Shown here piece by piece: positions 1 to 8,870 of a DNA stretch of 53,682 bases. A program made the translations under genes and the position numbers. The notes under the pieces are model-generated. The model was not told the DNA's origin, made no database searches, and saw only the letters and a program-made list of their open reading frames with translations. Source of the DNA: Phycisphaerales bacterium (GTDB taxonomy: Bacteria; Planctomycetota; Phycisphaerae; Phycisphaerales; UBA1924). Every line of letters begins with the position of its first letter. The stretch's first letter is position 1. Where the stretch lies: the NCBI GenBank assembly GCA_007693765.1, contig RECZ01000077.1, positions 1 to 53,682 of the forward strand, read 5' to 3'.

Positions 1-543
1 CACCGCGGCGCGCCACGAGGGGGCGACCTCGTTCTCGACCATGCGTGAGCGCAGCGCCGCGAGCAGCGCGTCGTCGAGCGCGAACCGCTCGCGGATCTCG
101 GGCGCGACCTCCTCGAGCGCCTGAGCGTCGGCGAGCGTGCGGGGCAGCCGCAGCAGGCTCGACTCGATGTCGTCGAGCACCACGCGGTCGGCCTGATATA
201 CGCGGGGCGTGCGCAGGCGCTCGCTCTCGCGGTTCTTCTGCGTGGCCAGCTCGTCCTCGATGGCGAACTCGGCCCGCACCAGGCGCGTCTCGTTCATCAC
301 CCGCCCCGCGGCGGGCACGTACGCCTCTCGCCCGAGGATGGTCGCCGCGCTCATCACCAGCAGGAACGCGAGCCCGATCAGCGCCAACGCCCCCGTCTCG
401 GGCCGGCGCAGCGCCTCGATGAAGGGGCTGTCGCGGCGCACCGCGAGCGTGCGCCGGATCTCACGCCGGCGCGCATCGCTCCAGCGCGAGATCGCCTTGG
501 CGCTCTCGCGTGAAAAACGGCTGCTCTTTGGCTTGTCGCTCAT
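1..543 (-). CDS. 7TM-HD family phosphohydrolase (PgpH/YqfF-like), N-terminal part only
   Basis: Reading from an ATG at 543 leftwards, the frame stays open to the window edge, so 181 residues are visible and the C-terminal part is missing. A basic N-terminus (residues 1-49) is followed by one hydrophobic segment at about 51-70. A charged extracytoplasmic stretch follows (AEFAIEDELATQKNRESERL, about 91-110, then RTPRVYQADR), which resembles the extracellular domain of 7TMR-HD proteins. Family members carry six further membrane helices and a cytoplasmic HD domain, often a c-di-AMP phosphodiesterase; none of that can be seen here. It lies 48 bases downstream of phoH in the same direction, the classic phoH-yqfF(-ybeY) order, which supports the call. 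Confidence 0.75.
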   Translation of the reverse strand, partial: MSDKPKSSRFSRESAKAISRWSDARRREIRRTLAVRRDSPFIEALRRPETGALALIGLAFLLVMSAATILGREAYVPAAGRVMNETRLVRAEFAIEDELATQKNRESERLRTPRVYQADRVVLDDIESSLLRLPRTLADAQALEEVAPEIRERFALDDALLAALRSRMVENEVAPSWRAAV

Positions 544-591
544 GGTGATTCCGGAGATCGGCGCGGGACGCGGCGCCGGTGGTCGGTGCGA

Positions 592-1629
592 TCAGCGCCG
601 CTCGGGGCCCTCGTCGCCGTAGGCCTCGACGATGCGCTGCACGAGCTGGTGGCGGACGATGTCGGATTTTTCGAGCGTACAAAACGCGATGCCCGGCGTG
701 CGACGCAGGCGACGGATGGCGTCCACCAGCCCCGACTGCGCGGGGTCGGGCAGGTCCGTCTGCGTGGTGTCGCCGGTCACGATCATCTTGGATCGCTCGC
801 CCATGCGCGTCAGGAACATCTTCATCTGGCCGTGCGTGGTGTTCTGCGCCTCGTCCAGAATGATCGCGGCGTTGTTGAGCGTGCGCCCGCGCATGAACGC
901 GAGTGGAACGATCTCCACCACGTCGTTGAGCATGAAGCGCTTGATCGTCGGGTAGTCGATCATGTCGTGCAGGGCGTCCATCAGCGGGCGCAGGTACGGG
1001 TTCACCTTCGCCTGCATGTCGCCCGGAAGGTACCCCAGCTTCTCGCCCGCCTCGACCGCCGGACGCGCCAGGATCACCTTCTTCACGCGCCCCGCCTTGA
1101 GCAGGTGCACCGCCGCGGCGACGGCGAGATACGTCTTGCCCGTGCCCGCGGGGCCGGCGCAGAACACCAAGTCGTGGTCGCGGATGGCCTCGAGATAGAT
1201 CGCCTGGTTCTGCGACTTGGGCCGGATCGCCCGCCCGTTGGCGTAGACGTTGAGGCGGCCCTCCCACGTGGGGGCGTCGAGCACCTCGACCACGGGGCCG
1301 TCGGGGATGCCGGGGGCGCCGGGGCTTCCGGGGGCGCCGTTGTCGTCGAAGATCACGGGCCCTTCCGCGGGGGCTTGGGCGGCGATGTCGCTGATGAGGT
1401 TCAGAACCTCGCGCCGGGAGAGCTCGCCCCGACCGGAGCCCTCGCCTAGGGTCTCGATGATCTGCCGGGCGGCGTGCACAGCGTCCGCCTCGCCACTGAG
1501 GTGGACGAGATCGTCGCGCGAGGCGATGCTGACGCCGAGGGCTTCGCGGATCATTTTCAGATTCCGATCTGCCGCGCCAAGGACCGAGACGCGATCAGCG
1601 CCCGGAGGAACGCGAATGGTGACCTTCAC
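592..1629 (-). CDS. phoH: PhoH family ATPase
   Basis: A 345-residue PhoH-type P-loop ATPase, usual length for the family. The Walker A motif GPAGTGKT is at about residues 157-164 and Walker B IILDEAQN at about 255-262; the remainder (ARPAVEAGEKLGYLPGD, TGDTTQTDLP) is typical PhoH. The N-terminal 90 residues form a KH/R3H-like region, followed by a Gly/Pro linker (GAPGSPGAPGIPDG) encoded by a GC-rich repeat. The GTG start at 1629 is chosen because AGGAG lies about 10 bases upstream and because the open frame further upstream has no family similarity. The family is linked to RNA metabolism and stress. It is probably co-transcribed with the HD phosphohydrolase downstream. Confidence 0.92.
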   Translation of the reverse strand: MKVTIRVPPGADRVSVLGAADRNLKMIREALGVSIASRDDLVHLSGEADAVHAARQIIETLGEGSGRGELSRREVLNLISDIAAQAPAEGPVIFDDNGAPGSPGAPGIPDGPVVEVLDAPTWEGRLNVYANGRAIRPKSQNQAIYLEAIRDHDLVFCAGPAGTGKTYLAVAAAVHLLKAGRVKKVILARPAVEAGEKLGYLPGDMQAKVNPYLRPLMDALHDMIDYPTIKRFMLNDVVEIVPLAFMRGRTLNNAAIILDEAQNTTHGQMKMFLTRMGERSKMIVTGDTTQTDLPDPAQSGLVDAIRRLRRTPGIAFCTLEKSDIVRHQLVQRIVEAYGDEGPERR

Positions 1630-1771
1630 GAAGCGATTGCTCCTGCGCTGGGCGCCGATGAACTCGCGAGGCGGAGCGACCCGGCAACACGCCGGCACAC
1701 GCCGCAACCATCGACATGATACGCGTCCCGGCGCCGTTCGATGCACCAATTCCGGGCTCTGTGTTCGTATT

Positions 1772-2242
1772 TTGATAGCGTCGATCGCCCCCGCCGGCCT
1801 CTGGGCGGCGCCCACGGGGTGTGCGGCCCCCGAGCGATCGCCGCCCCAACGCGCCGAGGCGCCCGCCGCCGCGACCGACCGCCCCACCACCACGGCCCCC
1901 GCCACCGACTCCGACGCCCGCGTGCCCGTGCCCGTCGAGCGGGCCCGGTGGCGCGACGTCGACGCCGCCGTGCGCCACGCGGCGAGCAACAATGAACTCG
2001 CGGTCATGCGGATCGAGAGCCCGGCGCCCAACGTGCGCACCTACGAACTCATCGGCGCCCGCGGCGAGCCGGGGACGATGCGCGTGGAGGTGGACGCCGC
2101 GTCCCTGCATGATGACGTGACGATCGATCCCGCCGCGCCCTCGACACGCCTGAACGTCTCGCTCGGGCGCTTCGGCGACCCCCGACGCGAGGCGCGCATG
2201 ACCGAGGGCGTGCGCACGTGGCGACCCTCGCACCGGCGCTGA
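1772..2242 (+). CDS. Small putative lipoprotein of unknown function
   Basis: Divergent from phoH. The C-terminal 100 residues have coding character (for example NNELAVMRIESPAPNVRTYE, then RLNVSLGRFGD), ending in a TGA at 2242. No family is recognised. The N-terminus looks like a short hydrophobic signal ending at a cysteine (IASIAPAGLWAAPTGC), so a lipoprotein is plausible, followed by a Pro/Thr-rich linker. The start is uncertain: TTG at 1772 precedes the hydrophobic segment but lacks a basic n-region and a good ribosome site, while an ATG at 1658 would add an Arg-rich 38-residue extension. It might be a small envelope protein; no function can be assigned. Confidence 0.45.
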   Translation: MIASIAPAGLWAAPTGCAAPERSPPQRAEAPAAATDRPTTTAPATDSDARVPVPVERARWRDVDAAVRHAASNNELAVMRIESPAPNVRTYELIGARGEPGTMRVEVDAASLHDDVTIDPAAPSTRLNVSLGRFGDPRREARMTEGVRTWRPSHRR

Positions 2243-2270
2243 GACGGCGACGCGACACCGGTCGGCGCGC

Positions 2271-3686
2271 TCACTCCTTCGCGGGCGTCACCACGAACGA
2301 GAGCCGCGCCTCATCGCGCAGCACGTCGCGCAGGGCCGCGGCGACCTCCTCGGTCGTCACCCGGGCCAAAGCCTCCCGCTCGCCCATGAACGCGTCGGTG
2401 TCGCGCCCGCGCTGATCGTGGCCGGCGAGCCGGTACGCCCAGTGCGCGGGCTCGGCCTCGATCTCCTCGAAGAACGCCGACAGCCGCGCGCGGGCGGCGC
2501 CCAGTTCGTTCTCATCGATCCCGTCGCGGGCCATCGCCTCGAGTGTTTCGCGGGCGTGGAGCGCGGCCTCCCTCGCGTCGGACGCGGGCACGTGCAGCAT
2601 CGCGTAGAACAGCCCGAAGCCGGAGTACGCCTCCGCCGGGACGCTCCACGCGTTCGTCGACTCCTCGCCGTAGACGCGCGACAAGCGCGACCAGAGCACC
2701 TTCGCGCCCAGCGCCAGCCGCCGGTGCGCTTCCGTGTCCGACGCGTCAACGCCCACGTACCCCACCAGCACCAGCGCCTCACCGCCGCGGGCGTCGACGA
2801 CCACCGTGCGCTCGTGCGGGCCGAGCACGCGTCGGACGTCGCGCAACGCGGCGTGCGGGTCGGGCGTGATCCGCGCCCGCGGGGGCAGTTCCCCGAAGAC
2901 GGCCCGCAACGCCTCGATCGCCTCGGCACGCCCGATGTCGCCCACGATCGCGGCCTCGATCGGGGCACGCTGCAGCAGCGCGTCCAGCCACTCCTGCGCC
3001 GACTCGCGTTCGACGCCGCGCCGCTCCGCCGCGTCCAGCCCCCGGGCCCGCGGCTCGTCGGGCGGGTAGAGCGCATCGACGAGCGACTCGCGCAGCGCCT
3101 CGAACATCGCCGCCCGCGCCGGCGCCCCGGCGCGCTCCGCGCCGCTCCGCCACGACTCGAACGCCTCGGCGTCGATCCGCGGCTCGGTCAGCAGGGCCGC
3201 CAGGGCCGCGCCCGCGGCGCTCAGGTCGTCGCGGTGGAACTGCGCGACGATCATCACGCTGTCGCGCTCGTCTCGGGCGCGCAGCTTGATCTTGTGCGCA
3301 CGCAGCCGCTCGCTCATCGCCGCGGCCCCGACGGTCCGCGTCGAGAGCGTGCGCAGCGCCACCACCCCCGCCTCCGTGAGCCCGCGCGTCTCGTGCGTCT
3401 CTTCGATCTGTCCACCCGCGATAGTGACGACGACCGTCACCTCTCCGGGGCGCTCGGTCATGCGCCGGTGGTGCGCCCGCACGTTGTTCGCGAGCCACAT
3501 GGAGAGCACCCCCGACGGGGCGTGGATCGACATCTCCGCGACCGCGCCCCAACAGGGCTCTCCCGCTTCGTCCCCCACGGCCTCCCCGGCCAGGGCACGC
3601 TCCTGCGCCGGCGAGCACGCACCCGCCGCGCCCGCGCCGGCGAGGGCGCCCAGCAGCGTCGTGATGAGCAGAAATCGGGGGGGCAT
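2271..3686 (-). CDS. M16 (insulinase-like) family protein lacking the HxxEH zinc motif
   Basis: A 471-residue exported protein: the N-terminus MPPRFLLITTLLGALAGAGA is a signal sequence, and a cysteine (GACSPAQE) gives a weak lipobox. The body follows the M16 half-protein fold, with an N-terminal domain to about residue 230 and a C-terminal domain with EEST-NAWSVPAEAYSGFGLF and a long helical ENELGAARARL region. Where active members carry HxxEH, this one reads GLTEAGVVALRTLSTRTVG, so the zinc ligands and catalytic glutamate are absent. It is therefore likely a non-catalytic partner subunit, like the inactive halves of M16B pairs; no catalytic partner gene is in the window. The ATG at 3686 is favoured by the signal peptide. 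It is divergent from dnaE. Confidence 0.75.
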   Translation of the reverse strand: MPPRFLLITTLLGALAGAGAAGACSPAQERALAGEAVGDEAGEPCWGAVAEMSIHAPSGVLSMWLANNVRAHHRRMTERPGEVTVVVTIAGGQIEETHETRGLTEAGVVALRTLSTRTVGAAAMSERLRAHKIKLRARDERDSVMIVAQFHRDDLSAAGAALAALLTEPRIDAEAFESWRSGAERAGAPARAAMFEALRESLVDALYPPDEPRARGLDAAERRGVERESAQEWLDALLQRAPIEAAIVGDIGRAEAIEALRAVFGELPPRARITPDPHAALRDVRRVLGPHERTVVVDARGGEALVLVGYVGVDASDTEAHRRLALGAKVLWSRLSRVYGEESTNAWSVPAEAYSGFGLFYAMLHVPASDAREAALHARETLEAMARDGIDENELGAARARLSAFFEEIEAEPAHWAYRLAGHDQRGRDTDAFMGEREALARVTTEEVAAALRDVLRDEARLSFVVTPAKE

Positions 3687-3806
3687 AGGGGGTTGATCGG
3701 CGGCGCTGAGATGGTACCCGCCGCCAAAAACACGGTTGCGGACGCGTTCGCATCCTGATCGGCGTGCACATGCTGTCGCTTGCCCCGGCGCAGGCCCGCC
3801 GCGGTG

Positions 3807-3812
3807 TATGAT
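3807..3812 (+). promoter_or_regulatory. Candidate -10 element for dnaE
   Basis: TATGAT at 3807-3812 lies about 47 bases before the dnaE ATG in an otherwise very GC-rich divergent region. No convincing -35 hexamer sits 16-18 bases upstream, so this is only a candidate. Confidence 0.25.
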
Positions 3813-3858
3813 CGCCACAGCAGACAGACCCCCCATCGCTCGGTGTGAGGCCGCGGAA

Positions 3859-6800
3859 ATGGCAAAGAAAACACAACATGTTGTGGCAGAAGTGCCGCCG
3901 CTGCCCCGCGAGCGCCAGTTCGCGCACCTCCACCTCCACTCCGAGTACTCGCTGCTCGACGGCGCCAACCGCGTCGACAAGCTAGTCGCGCGCGTGAAGG
4001 CGCTGGGCATGACCTCGGTCGCCGTCACCGACCACGGCAACCTCTTCGGCGCGATGTCGTTCTACGCGCAGGCGAAGGCGGCGGGGATCAAGCCCATCCT
4101 CGGGTGCGAGGCGTACGTCGCGCCGGGCGACCGCACCGACCGCACGCACACGGGCGTGATGGACGGCGGGTACCACCTCGTGCTGCTGGCGGAAAACAAC
4201 GAGGGCTGGAAGAACCTCGTGCACCTGGCGTCGGAGGCGTACCTCACCGGCTTCTATTACAAGCCGCGCGTCGACCACGCGCTGCTCGAAGCGCACAACG
4301 CCGGCCTCATCGCCATCAGCGGGCACCTCGGGTCCGAACTGGCGTTCCACCTCGTCGAGTACGAGAAGACCAAGGACGAGTCGCACTACCAGCGCGCCCT
4401 CGACCGCGCCCGCTGGCACGCGCAGACCTTCGCCCCCACGGAGGCCGGCCCCCGCTTCTACGTCGAACTGCAGCGCCACATCCCCGAGCAGGAGGCCATC
4501 AACCCCCACCTCAAGCGCATCGCGCAGGAGCTCGACCTCCCCCTCGTCTGTGACAACGACTCCCACTTCCTCCGCGCCGAGGACTGGGATGCGCACGACA
4601 CGCTCTGCTGCATCTCCATGGGCAAAACCAAGGCGGAGCCCAACCGCCTCCGCTACCCCAAGGATTTGTACGTCAAATCGCCCGAGGAGATGCGCGAGCT
4701 CTTCGCCGACTGCCCCGAGGCCGTCGACAACACCGTCGCCATCGCCGAGCGATGCAACGTCGAGATCGAGTACGGCAGCCACGCCCCCGTCGTGCGCGTG
4801 GTGCGCACGAACGAGCCCGCGCCCTACGACGGGTCGTCCGACCTCACCGCGTGGTTCCAGTCCTACTGCGGCGCCTACACCATCGAGCCCTTCGACGCCG
4901 CGGGCGCCGAGGACGGCGACGCCGCGTCGCTCGAAGCCGAGTGCGACACCGCCCTGCGCGAGCTGTGCGAGGCGGGCCTCGTCTGGCGCTACGGCCCCGG
5001 CGTCCTCAACACCGAGGACGACCCCGCCGACGCCCCCGACCCCCGCACCGCCGCGGAGAAGCAGGCCATCCGCGACCGCCTGGCGCGCGAGCTCCGCATC
5101 CTCTCCGACAAGCGCATCAGCGCGTACTTCCTCATCGTGTGGGAGTTCGTCAACTGGGGGCGCGAGCGCGGCGTGCCCGCCCTCGCCCGTGGTTCGGGCG
5201 TCGGCACCATGGTCGGCTACACGCTCGGCCTCTCCAACGCCTGCCCCGTGCGCTACGGCCTGCTCTTTGAACGCTTCACCGACCCCGACCGCGCCGAGTA
5301 CCCCGATATCGATATCGACCTCTGCCAGGACCGGCGCGGCGACGTCATCAACCACGTGCGCCAGAAGTACGGGCACGTGGCCCAGATCATCACCTTCGGG
5401 ACGCTCAAGGCCAAGGCCGCGGTGCGCGACGTCGGGCGCGTGATGGGCATCCCCCTGCCCGAGGTGGACAAGGTCGCCAAGCTCGTGCCCGAGCAACTGA
5501 AGATGACGCTCGAGATCGCGCTCGAGCAGGAGCCCGAGCTCCAGAAACTCTACGACGCCGACGACCAGATGCGCCGCCTCATCGACACAGCGCGCACGCT
5601 CGAGGGCCAGGCGCGGCACGCCTCCGTGCACGCGGCGGGCGTCATCGTCGCCACGCGCCCGCTGCAGGAGATCGTGCCGCTCTACAAGGCGCCCGGCTCC
5701 GAGGACATCGTCACCCAGTGGGACGGGCCGACGTGCGAGAAGATCGGCCTGCTCAAGATGGATTTCCTCGGCCTGCGCACGCTCAGCGTGGTCGAGCGCG
5801 CCAAGCAACTCATCCGCGAGACGCTCAGCGAGGAGGCCATCCGCGCCGCCGTCGGCTGGCCCGCCGAGCGCATCGGCGACCCGCTGGACCTCGACCGCCT
5901 CACCTACGACGACCCGCGCGTCTTCGAGTGCTTCCAGCGGGCCGACACCACGGGCGTGTTCCAGTTCGAATCCGGCGGCATGCGCCGTCTGCTCGTCGAG
6001 ATGAAGCCCGACCGCCTCGAAGACCTCATCGCGGCCAACGCGCTCTTCCGCCCCGGCCCGATGGACCTCATCCCCGACTACAACAAGCGCAAGCACGGCG
6101 CCGAGCAGATCCCCACGGTGCACCCCATCGTCGACCGCCTCACCCGCGAGACGTACGGCGTGATGGTCTACCAGGAGCAGGTCATGCAGATCTGCCACGA
6201 GCTCGGCGGCGTGCCCCTGCGCGAGGCGTACACGCTCATCAAGGCCATCTCCAAGAAGAAGCAGAGCGTCATCGACGCCATGCGCCCCAAGTTCGTGGAG
6301 GGCGCCGGCGAGCGCGGCCTCGACGCCAAACAGGCGGGCGAGCTCTTCGACCTCATCCTCAAGTTCGCCGGCTACGGCTTCAACAAGTCGCACTCCACCG
6401 CGTACGCGATCATCGCGTACCAGACGGCGTTCCTGAAGACGCACTTCCCCAACCAGTACATGGCGGCCTTCCTGACGTACGAGAGCGGCGCGCTCAAGAT
6501 CGAGGACTGGATCAAGTACCTCGACGACTGCCGCAAGACCCGCTTCCCCGACGGGAAGGTCGGCGTCGAAGTCTCCCCGCCCGACGTCAACCTCTCCAAG
6601 GCGGACTTCAGCGTCGTCTTCCGCGAGGGCGAGCCGCGCGACAACCTGCACGGGCACGTGCGCTTCGGCCTGCGCGCCCTCAAGGGCGCCGGCGCCAAGG
6701 CCATCGACGCCATCGTGAACGAACGCGAGCAGCGCGGCGCCTTCAAGTCGCTCTTCGACTTCTGCGAGCGCGTCGGTCGGTGTGCGCCCGGCGCCGTGAA

Positions 6801-7782
6801 CAAGGCCACCATCGAGGCTCTCGTCTGCTCCGGCTCCTTCGACAGCCTGCACGACAAGGACAAACGCGCCGCGATGGTCGACGCCATCGAGAGCGCCGTC
6901 GCCGCCGGCGCCTCGCTCGCCAGAGACCTCGCCGCGGGCCAGAACGCCCTCTTCGGCGCCGACGCCCTCGCCGAGCCCGAGGAGCCGCCGCTGCCCGGCA
7001 CGAAGCCGTGGGACGAGATCGAGACCCTCGCCCGCGAGAAGAGCGCCTTGGGCTTCTACGTCTCCAGCCACCCGCTCGAGCAATGGCGCAGCGCCATCGG
7101 CTCCTACAGCACCACCGACTGCGCCGCCCTGCGCGACCTCAAGCAGAACACCCGCGTCGCCCTCGGGTGCATGGTGAAATCCATCCGCACCGTGCTCACC
7201 AAGCGCAGCGAGAAGATGGCCATCGTCACCGTGGAGGACACGCTCGGCGCCATCGACGCCGTGCTCTTCCCCGAGGCCTACGCCGCCACCCTCGCCGCGC
7301 TCGGCGACCGCTTCGCCTCCGACGCCATCGTCTTCCTCGTCGGCAACGTCGACCACGCCCGCGGCGACCCGCAACTCATCGTCGACGACGTCATCGCCCC
7401 CGAAGACGCCCACAACCGCCTCGCCACCGGCGTCGAGATCCGCCTCGACGAGTTCGTGCTCAACGGCTCCGGCGAGGCCACGCTCAACGCCCTGTCGCGG
7501 CTCGTCGAATCCGCCGCCGCGCCCGCTTCGGATGCCCGCACCAACGGCGCGACGCGAACGCTGCCCATCACGCTGGTGATCGACGCCCGCGGCCGACGCG
7601 TGGTGCTCGAATCGCAACGCCGGCGCATCCCCCCCACGCCCGAGGTGCTCGACTCCCTCACCGGCGCCATGGGCGAGGGCAACGTGCGCATCGTCGGCGG
7701 CCCGCCCCCGGCGCCGCCACGCGAGAACGGACGCGGCCAGTGGAAGAACCGCGGCGCCCGCGCCGGCGTCGGCGTCGAGTGA
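3859..7782 (+). CDS. dnaE: DNA polymerase III subunit alpha
   Basis: A 1307-residue replicative polymerase of the DnaE1 type. The PHP domain begins at once (HLHLHSEYSLLDGANR, about residues 23-38; AVTDHGNLFGA follows). The palm carries the catalytic aspartates in PDIDID (Asp483, 485, 487). The fingers and thumb follow, with FQFESGGMRRLL and the FNKSHSTAYA block. Near residue 930-950 a helix-hairpin-helix (FGLRALKGAGAKAI) binds DNA, and an OB-fold region starts at about 1110 (VALGCMVKSIRTVLTK). The ATG at 3859 gives the expected N-terminus and has GAGG about 9 bases upstream; earlier in-frame starts add no conserved sequence. It stands alone as a single transcription unit, closed by the hairpin at 7814-7843. 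Confidence 0.97.
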   Translation: MAKKTQHVVAEVPPLPRERQFAHLHLHSEYSLLDGANRVDKLVARVKALGMTSVAVTDHGNLFGAMSFYAQAKAAGIKPILGCEAYVAPGDRTDRTHTGVMDGGYHLVLLAENNEGWKNLVHLASEAYLTGFYYKPRVDHALLEAHNAGLIAISGHLGSELAFHLVEYEKTKDESHYQRALDRARWHAQTFAPTEAGPRFYVELQRHIPEQEAINPHLKRIAQELDLPLVCDNDSHFLRAEDWDAHDTLCCISMGKTKAEPNRLRYPKDLYVKSPEEMRELFADCPEAVDNTVAIAERCNVEIEYGSHAPVVRVVRTNEPAPYDGSSDLTAWFQSYCGAYTIEPFDAAGAEDGDAASLEAECDTALRELCEAGLVWRYGPGVLNTEDDPADAPDPRTAAEKQAIRDRLARELRILSDKRISAYFLIVWEFVNWGRERGVPALARGSGVGTMVGYTLGLSNACPVRYGLLFERFTDPDRAEYPDIDIDLCQDRRGDVINHVRQKYGHVAQIITFGTLKAKAAVRDVGRVMGIPLPEVDKVAKLVPEQLKMTLEIALEQEPELQKLYDADDQMRRLIDTARTLEGQARHASVHAAGVIVATRPLQEIVPLYKAPGSEDIVTQWDGPTCEKIGLLKMDFLGLRTLSVVERAKQLIRETLSEEAIRAAVGWPAERIGDPLDLDRLTYDDPRVFECFQRADTTGVFQFESGGMRRLLVEMKPDRLEDLIAANALFRPGPMDLIPDYNKRKHGAEQIPTVHPIVDRLTRETYGVMVYQEQVMQICHELGGVPLREAYTLIKAISKKKQSVIDAMRPKFVEGAGERGLDAKQAGELFDLILKFAGYGFNKSHSTAYAIIAYQTAFLKTHFPNQYMAAFLTYESGALKIEDWIKYLDDCRKTRFPDGKVGVEVSPPDVNLSKADFSVVFREGEPRDNLHGHVRFGLRALKGAGAKAIDAIVNEREQRGAFKSLFDFCERVGRCAPGAVNKATIEALVCSGSFDSLHDKDKRAAMVDAIESAVAAGASLARDLAAGQNALFGADALAEPEEPPLPGTKPWDEIETLAREKSALGFYVSSHPLEQWRSAIGSYSTTDCAALRDLKQNTRVALGCMVKSIRTVLTKRSEKMAIVTVEDTLGAIDAVLFPEAYAATLAALGDRFASDAIVFLVGNVDHARGDPQLIVDDVIAPEDAHNRLATGVEIRLDEFVLNGSGEATLNALSRLVESAAAPASDARTNGATRTLPITLVIDARGRRVVLESQRRRIPPTPEVLDSLTGAMGEGNVRIVGGPPPAPPRENGRGQWKNRGARAGVGVE

Positions 7783-7813
7783 GCCGCTTCGAGACCCCGA
7801 GCGACCAATGAAC

Positions 7814-7843
7814 AGCGCCCGGCCTGAGAACAGGCCGGGCGCT
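7814..7843. terminator. Bidirectional hairpin terminator between dnaE and the PEP-CTERM gene
   Basis: A perfect 13-bp stem (AGCGCCCGGCCTG at 7814-7826, CAGGCCGGGCGCT at 7831-7843) with an AGAA loop, followed on the plus strand by TTCGCTT. It sits 31 bases after the dnaE stop and 35 bases beyond the stop of the opposite-strand gene, so it can end both transcripts. The T-run is short. Confidence 0.8.
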
Positions 7844-7878
7844 TTCGCTTCCGCGCACGCCGTTGTCCGGCGGGCGCC

Positions 7879-8574
7879 TCAACGCCTCCTGCGGGCCCCG
7901 ACAAGGGCAACGCACGCCAGCATCGCCGCGGCGCCGGGCGTCGGCACGAGCTGGAAGCCGTTGACGTAGGTCGAGAGGCCGATGTTCTGCCCCGCCGTCA
8001 CGCGCAGCGTGAACGTGCCGTCCGTGACGATCACCCTGTGGATGGCGTGCGTGCCGCCGAAGGTGAAGGTGTTGTTGTTGTTGCCGCCGTTGAGTATCTG
8101 GACGGGGCTGGTCGAACCGAACACGTCAACCTCCGCGTAGCTCGTCCCGCCTTGCGGGCGCGCGGCGTACGTCCACAACTGGTACGTGCCGTTGGCCAGA
8201 CCGCTGAAGGTGTACTCGTGCCACCCGCCCTGCACGATCGTGCCGACCTGCGAGCCATCGTTCATCAGGGCCGCAAAGTCGCCGCTGTTGGTCGTGTTGT
8301 TGAACCACAGCGCCGAGGGCGAGCCAGCGTTCGTGATGCGCGAAAGCGTCACGCCCGTCGCGGCGCCGGTGATGTCCGTCAGCGCCACGGGCACGCCGAC
8401 CGGGGTGTTCCCGGCGAAGAAGTTCCAGTGCCCGGTCTGTCCGGACGCCGCGCCGAACGCGCTCGACGGGCTCGGCTGTGTCGCGAGGCCCACATCGATG
8501 TTGAAGAACTGCGCCTGCGCAGCGCCCGTGAGCGTGCACGCGACAACCGCCGCGACGAATCGTGATGTTCTCAT
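7879..8574 (-). CDS. Secreted PEP-CTERM-type protein of unknown function
   Basis: A 231-residue exported protein. A signal peptide (MRTSRFVAAVVACTLTGAAQ, residues 1-20) leads into a beta-rich body full of Gly, Thr and Asn (NGGNNNNTFTFGG). The last 22 residues are a sorting tail: VPTPGAAAML, a hydrophobic helix, then GARRRR. This matches the PEP-CTERM signal in its planctomycete P-T-P-G form, so the protein is probably handled by an exosortase and ends up on or outside the envelope. The body has no recognised enzyme motif. The ATG at 8574 is preferred over the upstream frame because it starts the signal peptide directly, with GGGAAGGGA about 10 bases before it. Confidence 0.8.
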   Translation of the reverse strand: MRTSRFVAAVVACTLTGAAQAQFFNIDVGLATQPSPSSAFGAASGQTGHWNFFAGNTPVGVPVALTDITGAATGVTLSRITNAGSPSALWFNNTTNSGDFAALMNDGSQVGTIVQGGWHEYTFSGLANGTYQLWTYAARPQGGTSYAEVDVFGSTSPVQILNGGNNNNTFTFGGTHAIHRVIVTDGTFTLRVTAGQNIGLSTYVNGFQLVPTPGAAAMLACVALVGARRRR

Positions 8575-8870
8575 GACGTGTTCCCTTCCCACTCTTCTGT
8601 CCTCGGGCGGCATCCAATGCCCGAGGTTCACCGTGCCGGCCCCGACGCGGGGTGCGCACGCTGCGCTCCTGCCGTCGAATACCGCGTCGATCGCCGCAGG
8701 GCGATTGACCTTTCAAAAATACCCGGCGGCCCCGCGCCGATCGACCCGAATGAACCCAGAACACACGCGCCGCGTCGGCGTGAGATTGCTATCCTCCTCC
8801 CCCCGCACGCGTTGCGCGCCGTGTCGACGCGTGGGACATCACAGAAATCCCTTTCCACGGGCCGACACCC

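Noticed and set aside
3982-7617. A 1211-codon open frame on the minus strand across dnaE
   Set aside because: It is a shadow of dnaE in high-GC DNA: composition is dominated by Val/Glu/Gly/Asp/Ala, and no motifs are present.
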